Assembly: GCA_947044405.1 (NCBI GenBank)
Contig: CAMRHE010000133.1
Span: forward strand, 3,737,001 to 3,801,000
Direction of reading: 5' to 3'
Source of the DNA: Leptodactylus fallax
Taxonomy: Eukaryota > Chordata > Amphibia > Anura > Leptodactylidae
DNA length: 64,000 nt
Shown: positions 40,671 through 52,240 of the stretch, piece by piece
Layout of the letters: every line of letters begins with the position of its first letter
How positions within the stretch are numbered: position 1 is the first letter of the stretch
Translations under genes and position numbers: made by a program
Notes under the pieces: model-generated
What the model was told of the DNA's origin: nothing
What the model saw: the letters and a program-made list of their open reading frames with translations, nothing else
The model's database searches: none

Positions 40671-40892
40671 TTAGGGGCCGCTCACACGTAGGAATTTGAC
40701 GCTGATTTGGGAGCGTATTCCACCGCCAAATCAGCCACAGATTCCGCCCAGATTCTTGAAAAAAAGCGTCTTGCTTGATCTTGCCATTGCTCGAGACTCG
40801 AAAGCCGCGACAGAATCCCAATGCTCTGCAAAATAGCGTCCTGTAATGATGAGGTATTCCTCTTAATTTTCCGCCATGTGAACGGCCCCTAA
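40671..40892. mobile_element. Short MITE with TTAGGGGCCG inverted ends
   Basis: Begins TTAGGGGCCGCTCACACG and ends CATGTGAACGGCCCCTAA, about 18 bp of near-perfect terminal inversion. CCGCCAAATCAGCC-type sequence inside fits the dispersed short-repeat style of this genome. No coding capacity. Confidence 0.8.
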
Positions 40893-41240
40893 GACTTCTG
40901 TTTATATGGCTTATCCTTAGGATAAGTATTCCATGTGTGATTCGTGGATTGGGTTCGACCTCTAGGGACCCTGCTGATCAGCAGAAAGATGGGGCCATGA
41001 TCATGGAATGACGACAAATCCAAACAATGTGTCCTACTCCTCACTTTGTAAAGTAGGAATACCCCTTTATGGCTAGAATCACACATACAGTTTTCAATGC
41101 AGTTCTTTTAGGACCAAAGTGAGAGGAGGATTCAGAAGTAATGGGAATTATTGTGTGAAGGAAGGACGTAAAGGTCTTCGTCATCTGAATAGACTTCTGG
41201 TCTTCAAAAATGGCATCAGAAACTGCAAGTGTGTTTCTAG
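40893..41240. repeat. MITE-like segment and unassigned DNA
   Basis: Near 40920-41065 the motifs TTATCCTTAGGATAAG, GGGTTCGACCTCTAGG and CTGCTGATCAGCAG recur from other dispersed repeats here. The rest is unassigned. Confidence 0.4.
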
Positions 41241-41244
41241 CCTT

Positions 41245-41540
41245 AAGGGAGTATTCTGGCTATTGAAAGTTACCTCCTATCGACAGCTGATCGGTGGAGG
41301 TCCAACCACTGGGATCCCACTGATCATGAGAATAGGGGTCTGGTTGGCCCGCCTGATGGAAGTGGCAGGTCCAGTATGTGTGCTGCTGCCCTATTTATTC
41401 TCTATGGGAGTGCCAGAGATAACAAAGTGCAATCCCATATAAGTGAAGTGAGCATGTGCGACCAGCTGCTCCATTCATTTGATGGTACAAAGGACCCCTG
41501 TTTTAGTGGTCAGTGAGGGTTCCCCACCAATCAGCATGTT
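41245..41540. repeat. Dispersed short repeat (MITE-like)
   Basis: TTAAGGGAGTATTCTGGC starts a segment with ATCGACAGCTGATCGGTGG, TCCAACCACTGGGATCCCAC and GGGTTCCCCACCAATCAGCA. This design is shared with the other gatcggtgg-type repeats in the window. A moderately long plus-strand frame across it has no domain and is not considered a gene. Confidence 0.6.
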
Positions 41541-42339
41541 ACCCCTGTCTTGTTGCAACAACCCAGGCTCAGCAGTATGGAAAAGGCCCAAGATGGTAAC
41601 TACACTGGTCATGGTGAGTTTTGTGCCAAATCTTCTTACAGGCCCTGGTCTGGCACATTGTTGAGGGGGTGGAGTTGGGTGATAGTGAAGGATTGCATGG
41701 GGCACTCCTTGTTGTATGTCTCCTTCTTGGCTGTCTTTTGGGTTGCCCATGATGGTGGGTGCCATTTAAGCGCAAGAGGCAGTAGACACCATCAATGCTC
41801 GTGGCTCAGTTTATTTAACAAGGTTCTTCCAATTACACAGCAATATGGAGGCACATTAACTTACATCAGTAGGTTCCACATATATAGCATTTTACACACG
41901 GACAGGAGTGACTGTCGCTCTTCCCCTCTTCCTTAGTCCTCTTACTCTATCCACCATGACGATCTGATGCAACCCCTGGGACTTAGCCCTCCTTTCCAAT
42001 CATACAGGGCACTTTTTGGCTGTGGACACCAAAGTTACACTGTTCAACATAAATAAGTTACATAAAGGCTTTTCTGCGAGCAAAGGATCGGATGATATGG
42101 GACTGCCTGTTGAGCCCTAACTACCACTAACTAACCTGAAGAGCTGAAGGTACGTTCCTACAAGCTAGTTCCCTTAACTGCAGATAGTTGTAGACTCACT
42201 AGAACAGGTCCAAACTCGCTGGTCAAGGCTGGGGTCTCCTAGCAACCACCAAACTCCTCCCATCTTCTAGAAACTTCAGAGTGGAAGCAACTCCTATTTA
42301 TACAGCAGCATAGAAATGGCTTTTTTCTGTAGCCCCCGC
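41541..42339. other. Unassigned DNA
   Basis: About 800 bp without recognised genes or repeats. Overlapping frames on both strands carry no recognisable motif. Confidence 0.35.
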
Positions 42340-42762
42340 CTTTAATATTTGCGGCTCCACTGATTCCGGCACAGTTGTATTTTTTTCTCTAGCCCCCACT
42401 GTTCCCAAGAAATCAGAACTGCTAGTTTTGGTGCCTGATGTGCTGTTTAGGCTCTGCACTGTCAGGGGGCGGTGTCAGGCAGGAGCAGGAAAGAGGGCGT
42501 GATTCTGAGCTCTGACACTGGCTGCCTGTGATTGCAGCTCTTACCTTGTCTATCTCTGATGGGAGCTCTAAATCATGTCCTGTGTGTCACCGCCCACTTG
42601 ACAGTACAGAGCCTAAATAGCTTATGAAGCTACAAAACTAACAGCACTGATTACTCCGGAATGGTGAGGACTAGAAAGAAAATTCCAACTGTGCCGGAAT
42701 CAGTGAAGCAGCGACTATTAATAGATACTGGAGTTGTGGAGGTGGTGAAAGGTCCTCTTTAA
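42340..42762. mobile_element. Foldback MITE, copy A of a three-copy family
   Basis: Left-half motifs (CACTGATTCCGGCACAGTTG, TTTTCTCTAGCCCCC, GCTCTGCACTGTCAG) appear as reverse complements in the right half (CAACTGTGCCGGAATCAGTG, CTGACAGT-like and AGAGCCTAAATAG). It ends GAAAGGTCCTCTTTAA with TTAA at 42759-42762. The left end is degraded. It is related to 55275-55728 and 60684-61080. Confidence 0.8.
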
Positions 42763-43439
42763 CGCCTGAATGACCAGAATAAAACTGTAAATGCACTGTG
42801 AATAAGGGATAATATGAAATTAACCCGTACATCCCTTTAAGAAGGATTATAACATTATGTTGCTGCTTTTTGCAGGAAACAATTGCCGGATTATCATATT
42901 TTCTACATTTTTGGATGCTTTATAAAAGGAATTTTGTTTTATTTTGCATTTTCATTAGAGTCCCAGATTTGCCCTTTAATTGATAAAATGCGGGGAAATT
43001 TTGTGACAGAAACAGAGTGACTGTAAGAAAAAACACCATAAAAGACAATCCACCTACAGCTCAACCTGCCTGCTATAAATATTTCAATCATTGCCTCGTC
43101 GCCTCAGACGGTCCTGAAATTACCATATGACAGCAGCCGAACCGCAAAACTTTCAATTTTTTGGATACAAAACTGTTCTAAAGCTGCGAACAATTAGCAT
43201 TTCCCTCTTGAAGCCCGAGCTGCCGTGTCCATTAATATGTAGTCGCCTCTGAGAACAATGTCTCACCTTCACTTGACCTTTTGTATTTGGTAAAAGCGAA
43301 AACCTATTTCCGTCCTTGTGACCGTCAGACACAGAGGAATTTTCTCCACATCTACAAAAATTTTGATTGTATTATTTCATGCTCATTTAAAATGGTAGCA
43401 TCCTCCAGTCACATCCAAAGCATCCGCAAATTTACAGAG
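42763..43439. other. Unique DNA; candidate conserved non-coding block
   Basis: From about 42840 to 43270 the sequence is AT-rich but complex, without repeat signature, with stretches such as CCTTTAATTGATAAAATGC. No exon recognised. The suggestion of conservation is only from texture. Confidence 0.3.
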
Positions 43440-43604
43440 TGCAAGAGCACTGGAGCTCCGTTCCCAAGGAGGAGGCATGGGGGGACTTTCAGTCTCCCAT
43501 TCTCCTGATTGTTGGGGTACCCGGGGGTCTGACGCCCAGCAATCTGACACTTATCCCCTATCCTGTGGATAGAGATAAGTGTCCTTAATGGTGCCACCCC
43601 TTTA
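43440..43604. repeat. MITE-like repeat, copy 1 (pairs with 44390-44519)
   Basis: GGAGGAGGCATGGGGGGACTT, CCCATTCTCC, GATAAGTGTCC and the terminal CCCCTTTAA occur in the same order at 44430-44519. It ends at a TTAA, like other MITEs of the window. Confidence 0.7.
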
Positions 43605-43789
43605 AGCTTACTGCCACAGTTTGCAGTGTTGAGTTGTGCGGGTTTACATGCTGGTTAGTTCAATTTACTGACTGGTAAGGCCTGAAGGGAACCAGACAGA
43701 TGGGAGTGGTGCGGCAGCCTAGGTATAGTAGCTGGTTTAGATGTAGCTGAGCCGGGCAGCAAGGTAGCCAAACAGAGAATGATGTGTAG

Positions 43790-44115
43790 CAGAGTTGGAC
43801 AGAGTGGAGTCTGTAACAGTGGACTGGTTCAGTGATGTAGCAGAGTGGAGTCTGTAACAGTGCACTGGTTCAGTGGAGTTCAGAGTGGGGTCTATAAGAG
43901 TGGATTGGTTCAGTGATGTAGCAGAGTGGAGTCTGTAACAGTGGATTGGTTCAGTGATGCAGCAAAGTGGAGTCTGTATCTGTGGACTTGTTCAGTGATG
44001 TAGCAGAGTGGAGTCTGTAACAGTGGACTGGTTCAGTGATGTAGCAGAGTGGAGTCTGTAACAGTGGACTGGTTCAGTGATGTAGCAGTGTGGAGTCTGT
44101 AACAATGTCTTGGTT
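43790..44115. repeat. 41-bp minisatellite (~8 copies)
   Basis: Unit of about 41 bp: GATGTAGCAGAGTGGAGTC then TGTAACAGTGGACTGGTTCA. Copies are 85-100% alike. The GATGTAGCAGAG core is shared with the 78-bp minisatellite at 46905-47960. Confidence 0.93.
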
Positions 44116-44179
44116 CAGCAGCAGTATAGCAGGGATAGATATCAGTGTAGCATAGGTGAACCGGTGGGGTGCAGAGTAT

Positions 44180-44360
44180 CTTCTGGTGGGCCCAGGCTCT
44201 AACACAATAATGGTCCAGCAGAAGACACCCGAATTTGAAGAGTACTATGGTCTATTTCCTAGGGCTTGTTAGAGGGTGAGCCCTAGAATCATTTTATCTG
44301 ATGGGCCCAAGGAACCTCAATCCAACTCTGGTAAGGGGGGCTTAAAATTTTCAAGTATCC
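44180..44360. repeat. Dispersed repeat, copy 2 (pairs with 540-660)
   Basis: Carries AATAATGGTCCAGCAGAAG, AGACACCCGAATTTGAAGAG and CCTAGAATCATTTTATCTG, colinear with the copy at 540-660. Function and family unknown. Confidence 0.75.
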
Positions 44361-44389
44361 CAAAAACTGTTAGGACCACCCTAGTCAAT

Positions 44390-44519
44390 GGAGTGCCAGT
44401 CATAGGGGCGCACTGGTGCCCCATTCAGAAGGAGGAGGCATGGGGGAACTTCCCCATTCTCCAGATTAGTGTCACTGTGGATCGGGAATAAGTGTCCGTA
44501 ATGGCACAGCCCCTTTAAC
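44390..44519. repeat. MITE-like repeat, copy 2
   Basis: Colinear with 43440-43604: GGAGGAGGCATGGGGGAACTT, CCCATTCTCCAG, AATAAGTGTCCGTAATGG, then CCCCTTTAA. Confidence 0.7.
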
Positions 44520-46904
44520 CTCAGATTTCTGCCGCGTGCTCCTTGGCAATAATACATGCTGGATTTTTCTGATGTGTGAACATACCCTTAGTGTGTGTGA
44601 CATTACAGATTAGAGGGGAGATCCAAATATGTAGGAGAAATAGTCCCAGACCTTACCTGTCTACGTACTACAAAGCTGGATCAGAACCATTGATGGGATT
44701 GTATTTGACCTCCACCGGTGTCACTGGCCAAAGATCAAGCCCAGACACTTAACAGAAGGGAAGAAAAGACAATCCGAGCCTCTCAATCTGCGACGCTGAA
44801 ATCTGGGACACTTTCCGAATAAATTAAAGGATGACAAACTCAGTCTATGTTCCCAACTTTTCAATTAATGCGACATTTATCAAATATATAAAGCTCCCGA
44901 GAAACTGCTCGCTGGAAATATTGACAGCGTGCCAGGTTTATGACTTGTCACACTTTTTGAAGTTTGAAATTCTCCGGAAAATCATTAAAATGCTTATTTT
45001 TTTACTCTTTCTACAAAAACATTAAAGCTAAATTCTCAGAATTTGGCAATGGAGGGTCAAGTCACTCCACAGAGTCTCCAGGTGCGTCCATGGACCCAAA
45101 GTTGGCATCTAAAGATGGTGTCTGATATTTTATGGTGGTCCAAAATTTAATTTGTTGTCCCAGTCCTATACCCAGGCCAAGGCAGAGTGGCTTGTCGGAA
45201 GCCTTCTGGCACACATCACCAAGGGTAGACATGTCTTCCTAATCTCCATAGCCACGTCCTAGCTAATGAAAAATGGACTCAAATCTTATGGACCTACTGA
45301 AGATGGTCTGAGAAGGACACCAAAATGTTTTCATATACTATGGATTCTAGAAATGTATGGTTAGCAGGTGCACATGTACATGAAAACTGACCTTACAATT
45401 CTCAGACTGAGCCATCAAAACTTTGTATGTCTACAAAAAAACTACTGAAGCCCCTTTGGCCAGTTGCAGTTCCTTTAGGATTCCCATGTTGGTTCCTACT
45501 GATCTGGGTGACTTTATATCAATGCTCCTCACCAGTCCAATGGTGACACACCAAATTGCCAATAACTAATGGTCTCTATTCTTCAGTGGACATACCATCT
45601 CAAGTCCACCAACCAACCATATGGTCCTACTCACCTCCCAGGAAGTCTGTAAGTGCAAGGAAGACTACTAGGACTCACAACCCAGTCAAGTTCCCCCAGA
45701 TCTTCTCACCACTCATGATATGTTACATCTGCACTCTGTATAGACAGTGCCATCTTCTAGGATCTATTGTGTGATAGAATTGGTCATCTTCTTCACATCT
45801 ATAGAGTTGAGTTGAGAGATGGTAGAGTGGGACAGAAGGAGCTGCCAAGGATAGTGGAAAAGTAATGGAGGTATAAACCACTCTTGTAGCTATCAACGGA
45901 GTGGGAGGTGGTAATATTTTTATGGTCCATGTCATAGTTGACCATGTTTCACTTCAGCAAGGACCTGAATAAGATCCAGAGATCTAAATTTTGGCTTAGA
46001 AATCCCAGTGTAAATTAGTCAAAATATTCGATAAGCTGTACTTTGTAGCCTGATGTTTAGGCCACAGAATGTTCTTTAAAGTTAACTATACAGTAAGTCA
46101 CATCTATAATTATACTAATCCTTTTATGATAATGATGTTGGATGTAAGAGGACGCTCTGATGGCTGGTTGCCAGAAATTTGGCTGTCACTTCTAAGTATC
46201 TTTCCTCTGCTTTATCCACCTGAGAGACGGTTTATCTCTTGGTTTTGTCTAAAACGTCCCATAAAACAGGATTACATTGAGACACTAATTGGGCACATGG
46301 TGATATCTGGCCATGGTATGGCTGTGTGGTGACAGCATTTTTGGTAATATACGTATGGATTTGTAACGCAGCATTATTTGTATCGTATGCTGTATGACGG
46401 GAATATTTGGCTACAGTTTGGCAGTATTTTGGCACTATATATTGTAATATGATGGAATTTTTTGAGTCGACTTATTATACACTTTATTTTAATGTGAAAT
46501 TCCAAGCACACTACATTACCTAGCACTTGTGCGCGACTAGAGATGTCAGCAGGGATCCCTCTCTTGTCTGACAATTAGGGGGAAGAGATTCCTGCTGACA
46601 AGTCGGAGAACTTCAGGGATTATAGACGTGGCAGACTGAAACCGTAATGTCAGGGAAGGGAATCAAGGATGGAAATAATATAATAAGGATCTGATTCCTG
46701 CAATATCCAGAAAAAGGAGCAATCGAATGGCACAATCTCACCTACAGGGGAGGATTCAGACATGAAGGGGACTGTCGGTAGTACGGTTGTGATTGGCAAT
46801 GATTGGCAACGCTGTAACTGTACCATGAAGGGTGTACACAAGATGGAAGTCCACAGAAGTTACAGGGACAGATGGCGGACCAGGGCTCTGATCAGTTGGG
46901 GTTG
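44520..46904. other. Unassigned DNA; candidate conserved block 44820-45040
   Basis: About 2.4 kb with no recognised gene. The piece at 44820-45040 is complex, AT-rich and free of repeat signatures (for example CATTAAAATGCTTATTTTTT). It could be a conserved non-coding element; this is speculative. The remaining frames are short and domain-free. Confidence 0.3.
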
Positions 46905-47972
46905 GTAACAGTGAGGTAGCAGCCAGGTGACAGTAACAGTCAGAAAAGCCAGTATGTGATGGAGATGCAGCAGAGACGAGTATCCAATGTAGCAGGGACA
47001 AAGCAGGGGAGTTGTCAGACAGGTCAGCATTTGGTAAAGGAGATGTAGGAGAGTCAAGTATGCGGCACAAGAGGGACAAAGCAGAAGAGGAGTCAGATAT
47101 GTCAATGTTTGGTGAGGAAGATGTAGCAGAACTAAGAATGTGGTACACTGGGGATGAAACTGAAGAGTAGTCAGACAAGTTGATGTACAGTAATGGAGAT
47201 GTAGCAGAGCTAAGTATGTGGTACAGTGGGGATGAAGCAGAAGAGTAGTCAGACAAGCCAATATATGGTAATGGAGATGTAGCAAAGCTGAGTATGCGGT
47301 ACAATGCGGATGAAGCAGAAGAGTAGTCAGAAAGGCCAATATACGATAATGGAGATGTAGCAGAGCTAAGTATGTGGTACAATGGGGATGTAGCAGAAGA
47401 GTAGATAGACAAGCCAATATACGGTAATGGAGATGTAGCAGAGTTAAGTATGTGGTACAATGGGGATGTAGCAGAAGAGTAGATAGACAAGCCAATGTAC
47501 GGTAATGGAGATGTAGCAGAGTTAAGTATGTGGTACAATGGGGATGTAGCAGAAGAGTAGATAGACAAGCCAATGTACGGTAATGGAGATGTAGCAGAGC
47601 TAAGTATGCGGTACAATGGGGATGAAGCAGAAGAGTAGTCAGACAGGCCAATGTACAGTAATGGAGATGTAGCAGAGCTGAGTATACGGTACAGTGGGGA
47701 TGAAGTTGAAGAGTAGTCAGACAAGCCAATGTTATAGTAATGGAGATGTAGCAGAGCTGAGTATACGGTACAGTGGGGATGAAGTTGAAGAGTAGTCAGA
47801 CTATGCATGCGTATAGTGGGGAAGAAGCACAGAGTAGTCCAACAAGCCAAAATTTGTTAACAAAGATATAGCAGAGCTAAGTACATTATGTGTTACATAT
47901 GGGACAAAGCCGGTGTTTAGTAAAGAGATGTAGCAGAGCTGAGTACACAGTACAGTGGGCATGAAGCAGAAG
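46905..47972. repeat. 78-bp minisatellite (~13 copies), open in two minus-strand frames
   Basis: The unit is 78 bp and starts GATGTAGCAGAGCTAAGTAT. It contains GTGGTACAATGGGGATG, AGCAGAAGAGTAG and CAGACAAGCCAATAT. Anchors at about 47041, 47119, 47197, 47275, 47353 and onward are exactly 78 bp apart. Because 78 is divisible by three and the unit lacks stops in two minus-strand frames, frames of 364 and 289 codons stay open. The longer gives a 26-residue repeat rich in Ser, Leu, Tyr and Pro. There is no signal peptide, domain or non-repeat body, so I treat it as a minisatellite and not a gene. Confidence 0.95.
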
Positions 47973-48463
47973 AGCAGCAACCAAAGCAGCCTGCGAGACC
48001 CATCATGGGATTCACAATGGTGGGTGACAAGGGAATGAGGGGTTGCATGGCGGAGAATGGTGACAAACCTTTATCCAAAGAAAGAATGTCTGTGGAATTA
48101 CTATGGTGGAGAGGAAGGCTCAGCGCTATATACTGCCTCACCTCGTATAAGGAGTATATACGGATATTCCGAAACTGCTACACTCATTATTATTTAAAGT
48201 ACAAAGAATGAATAGGCCATGGAAGCTTCTGAGGATCACGAGGATGGCTGAGACACATGGGAGCTGTCTGCATTATTATTTTACATCATGTTCTCCCCGT
48301 CTGCTGCTCCTTACGCTCTGTCTGAGTGAAACCTGGAGTCTGAATACACTGCTGTAATTAGCTGCCATTTACAACAGCGCACCCTACTGGAGGTCTGCCA
48401 CTGCGCCCACAGTGCATTGTAAGAATGCTGTGGTACTGACCCAAGCTATTGACATTAATATAA
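47973..48463. other. Unassigned DNA
   Basis: About 500 bp with no recognised feature. Confidence 0.35.
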
Positions 48464-48475
48464 GATAGATGGATG

Positions 48476-48523
<48 letters not shown>

Positions 48524-48590
48524 TGAGATAGATAGATAGATAGATAGATAGATTAGATAGAATGATAGATGTGAGATAGATACCCTATTA
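48464..48590. repeat. (GATA)n microsatellite
   Basis: About 125 bp of GATA with the GATATGAGATAGATA interruption and a GGATG start. Confidence 0.97.
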
Positions 48591-48639
48591 TGGCAGGTAA
48601 TCTCAATTCATCTAATTATTTCACTTCTAGGAAGATGTC

Positions 48640-48880
48640 CTTTTCTGTCTTCCGTCATAAGATGACAGCAACGGACATTAAACTATCACAGAGAACGGTC
48701 ACTCACAGACTGATTATGTGTCCGTTCCCATTGACACTAATGTACGACTTTATCCTTAGAATCAGTCTGTGAGTGACCGTTCTCTGTGACAGTTTAATAT
48801 CCGTTGCTGTCATCCTATGATGGAAGACAGCATTGGACATTAGTAATGGTCGTGTGAACTCCTCCTAATAAGGTCCCGTT
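48640..48880. mobile_element. Foldback MITE
   Basis: Left arm CTGTCTTCCGTCATAAGATG, GACAGCAACGGACATTAAAC and GAGAACGGTCACTCACAGAC. The right arm holds the reverse complements GTCTGTGAGTGACCGTTCTC, GTTTAATATCCGTTGCTGTC and a CATCCTATGATGGAAGACAG variant. Arms are about 80 bp with few mismatches; the spacer is about 50 bp. Confidence 0.85.
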
Positions 48881-48951
48881 CAGACACATACTTCATAAGA
48901 GGTACAGTTCAAGGTCTATCCTAATCGCCCTCTTAAATCCCTGAGGAACTA

Positions 48952-49095
48952 TTAGTTATGCCTTTGGGCATAGCTATAGGGGGCTATAGGTAGCAGTTGC
49001 CTCACACTGTTGGTGCCTTAGGGAGTCCAAAAAACCACTGGCCACATAAGGAGACGTTACTATCACACAGTAGGTGGGGGGCGCTATTTACAGAC
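48952..49095. repeat. Dispersed repeat with hAT-like end, copy 2
   Basis: GGGCATAGCTATAGGGGG, then GGTAGCAGTTGCC, CACATAAGGAGACG, TATCAC and GTAGGTGGGGGG, colinear with 24518-24680. Confidence 0.6.
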
Positions 49096-49529
49096 ATGAT
49101 ATCCAGACTGTTAGTATGTAAGATTCCTCTGATAGGAGTCATTCTTGTAGTAACATAATATAATATCATATTGTATATTGCTATATAAGCGTTCTGCTGG
49201 TGTCTGTGACAGTGTGGCTGTCTGGAAGGCTTTGGCCCTTGTGAGCTTCACTGTAAGGACTTCTAGACAGAAGGATTTTCTGTTTTTCTACTTATAGGGA
49301 GAAGGTGTGAAGGAGCCGCACATAACAATGTCTGCATTCACTACTACATCAGGTTTGGCTTTGAGATACTTCACACATTCCAATGTTCTATGTAACCATC
49401 ACATACAGATAGGGTGTACAGGGAGTGTACTGTGCCTTTAAATAAAGAAAATTCCAGCACATACTCGGCTAAACCTAGTCATATATGTATATGTCCCTGC
49501 ATCTATCATCTCATACCTACCTATTTACT
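49096..49529. other. Unassigned DNA
   Basis: About 430 bp with no recognised feature. Confidence 0.35.
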
Positions 49530-49539
49530 TATCTGTCTG

Positions 49540-49580
<41 letters not shown>

Positions 49581-49613
49581 GTCTCATATCTATCTATCTA
49601 TCCATCTATCTCA

Positions 49614-49654
<41 letters not shown>

Positions 49655-49738
49655 CATATCTGTCTATCTATCTATCTATCCCCTATCTATCTATCTATCT
49701 ATCTATCTATGTCTCATATCTATCTATCCATCTATCTC

Positions 49739-49780
<42 letters not shown>

Positions 49781-49782
49781 CG

Positions 49783-49821
<39 letters not shown>

Positions 49822-49866
49822 GTCTCATATCTATCTATGTCTCATATCTATCTATCCATCTATCTC

Positions 49867-49904
<38 letters not shown>

Positions 49905-49929
49905 CATATCTATCTATCTATCTATCTCA

Positions 49930-49966
<37 letters not shown>

Positions 49967-49968
49967 CG

Positions 49969-50005
<37 letters not shown>

Positions 50006-50035
50006 CGTATCTATCTATCTATCTATCTATCTAGC
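49530..50035. repeat. (TATC)n microsatellite, ~0.5 kb
   Basis: TATC runs with TATCTCATATCTATC, TATGTCTCATATC and TATCTCGTATC interruptions. These are the reverse-strand forms of the interruptions in the GATA arrays. Long Ser/Ile/Tyr/Leu frames here are artefacts. Confidence 0.98.
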
Positions 50036-50070
50036 CATCCATCTAATTTCTATCTACCTACTAGTTATCT

Positions 50071-50568
50071 ACCTAGCTAAAGAAAAGAGAAGAGCAGCTC
50101 CAGTGACTCCAGCAATGGGTACAAGACCTCGGGTCAATAGCCAATTGACCACAAACAGTATAGCAAAAAATGAACAAATCATCTCTCCAAAAATAGAAAA
50201 AATAAAGGGCTTTATTATCACAAGGTGCGGCTGGGCTAATAAAGTCTCAGTTTTTCTATCTTTGCAGTGCTGACCTGTACAGTTTTTGATATACTGTTTA
50301 TAGTCTAAGTAAAAAAGAGGCAGCACTCCAAAAAAAATGACAAGTGCACTTTATATGTCTCTTGCACTTTATAACTGATGACTTTGATATAGTGTCACTT
50401 AATTGATATGACTTTGAACATATAGGAGCATATCCCATGATGCACTATAAAGATGTGGGTTTTGCACTATTTGCACTGCTTTTTTACTTTGCTCCTTTGG
50501 TCATCTTACCAATGGCTGAAAGCTTGTACACATTATGCATATTTACATAGTGCTGCTCTCTTTTTGGC

Positions 50569-50572
<4 letters not shown>
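50071..50572 (+). mobile_element. TATC-tailed retroposon-like element (I)
   Basis: A non-TATC segment between two TATC arrays. It starts near AAAGAAAAGAGAAGAGCAGC and ends GTGCTGCTCTCTTTTTGGCAT immediately followed by (TATC)n. Inside are AGGCAGCACTCCAAAAAAAA (50321-50340) and other motifs shared in style with 52963-53651. The constant feature is a 3' end that runs straight into TATC units. No coding capacity. The class (Penelope-like or other non-autonomous retroposon) is inferred and not proven. Confidence 0.5.
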
Positions 50573-50618
<46 letters not shown>

Positions 50619-50642
50619 CCATATCTATCTATCTATCTCTTA

Positions 50643-50683
<41 letters not shown>

Positions 50684-50926
50684 CTCATATCTATCTATCT
50701 ATCTATCTATCTCTCATATCTATCTATCTATCTCATATCTATCTATCTATCTATCTACCTATCTCATATCTATCTATCTATCTATCTATCTATGTCATAT
50801 CTATCTATCTATCCATCTATCTATCTATCTATCTATCTATCCATCTATCTATCTATCTAACTATCTATCTATCTGTCTCATATCTACCTATCTATCTATC
50901 TATCTATCTATCTATCATCTATCTCA

Positions 50927-50959
<33 letters not shown>

Positions 50960-50963
50960 CTCA

Positions 50964-51007
<44 letters not shown>

Positions 51008-51027
51008 ATCTATCTCATATCTATCTA
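50573..51027. repeat. (TATC)n microsatellite, left part of an array split by Tc1
   Basis: TATC runs with CTCATATCTATC interruptions, continuing after the Tc1 insertion at 52715. The array ends at the TA target of the transposon (51026-51027). Confidence 0.97.
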
Positions 51028-51190
51028 CAGTACAGACCAAAAGTTTGGACACACCTTCTCATTCCAAGAGTTTTCTGTATTTTCATGACTATAAAAATTG
51101 TAGATTCACACTGAAGGCATCAAAACTATGAATTAACACATGTGGAATTATATACTTACCAAAAAAGTGTGAAACAACTGAAAATATGTC

Positions 51191-52198
51191 TTATATTCTA
51201 GGTTCTTCAAAGTAGCCACCTTTTGCTTTGATTACTGCTTTGCACAATCTTGGCATTCTCTTGATGAGCTTCAAGAGGTAGTCACCTGAAATGGTCTTCC
51301 AACAGTCTTGAAGGAGTTCCCAGAGATGCTTAGCACTTGTTGGCCCTTTTGCCTTCACTCTGTGGTCCAGCTCACCCCAAACCATCTCGATTGGGTTCAG
51401 GTCTGGTGACTGTGGAGGCCAGGTCATCTGACGTAGCACCCCATCACTCTCCTTCTTGGTCAAATAGCCCTTACACAGTCTGGAGGTGTGTTTGGGGTCA
51501 TTGTCCTGTTGAAAAATAAATGATGGTCCAACTAAAAGCAAACCGGATGGAATAGCATGCCGCTGCAAGATGCTGTGGTAACCATGCTGGTTCAGAATAA
51601 ATCCCCAACAGTGTCACCAGCAAAGCACCCCCACACCATCACACCTCCTCCTCCATGCTTCACGGTGGGAACCAGGCATGTAGAGTCCATTCGTTCACCT
51701 TTTCTGCGTCGCACAAAGACACGGTGGTTGGAACCAAAGATCTCAAATTTGGACTCATCAGACCAAAGCACAGATTTCCACAGGTCTAATGTCCATTCCT
51801 TGTGTTCTTTAGCCCAAACAAGTCTCTTGTGCTTGTTGCCTGTCCTTAGCAGTGGTTTCCTAGCAGCTATTTTACCATGAAGGCCTGCTGCACACAGTTT
51901 CCTCTTAACAGTTGTTGTAGAGATGTGTCTGCTGCTAGAACTCTGTGTGGCATTGACCTGGTCTCTAATCTGAGCTGCTGTTAACCTGCGATTTCTGAGG
52001 CTGGTGACTCGGATGAACTTATCCTCCGCAGCAGAGGTGACTCTTGGTCTTCCTTTCCTGGGGCGGTCCTCATGTGAGCCAGTTTCTTTGTAGTGCTTGA
52101 TGGTTTTGGCCACTGCACTTGGGGACACTTTCAAAGTTTTCCCCAATTTTTCGGACTGACTGACCTTCATTTCTTAAAGTAATGATGGCCACTTGTTT

Positions 52199-52240
<42 letters not shown>

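Noticed and set aside
41119..41936. Frames of 107 and 128 codons on the plus strand
   Set aside because: They overlap dispersed-repeat sequence, have no recognisable domain, and opposing frames are equally open.
46756..47850. 364-codon minus-strand frame as a repetitive protein gene
   Set aside because: Fully explained by a 78-bp minisatellite whose length is a multiple of three; a second frame is open too, and there is no non-repeat body.
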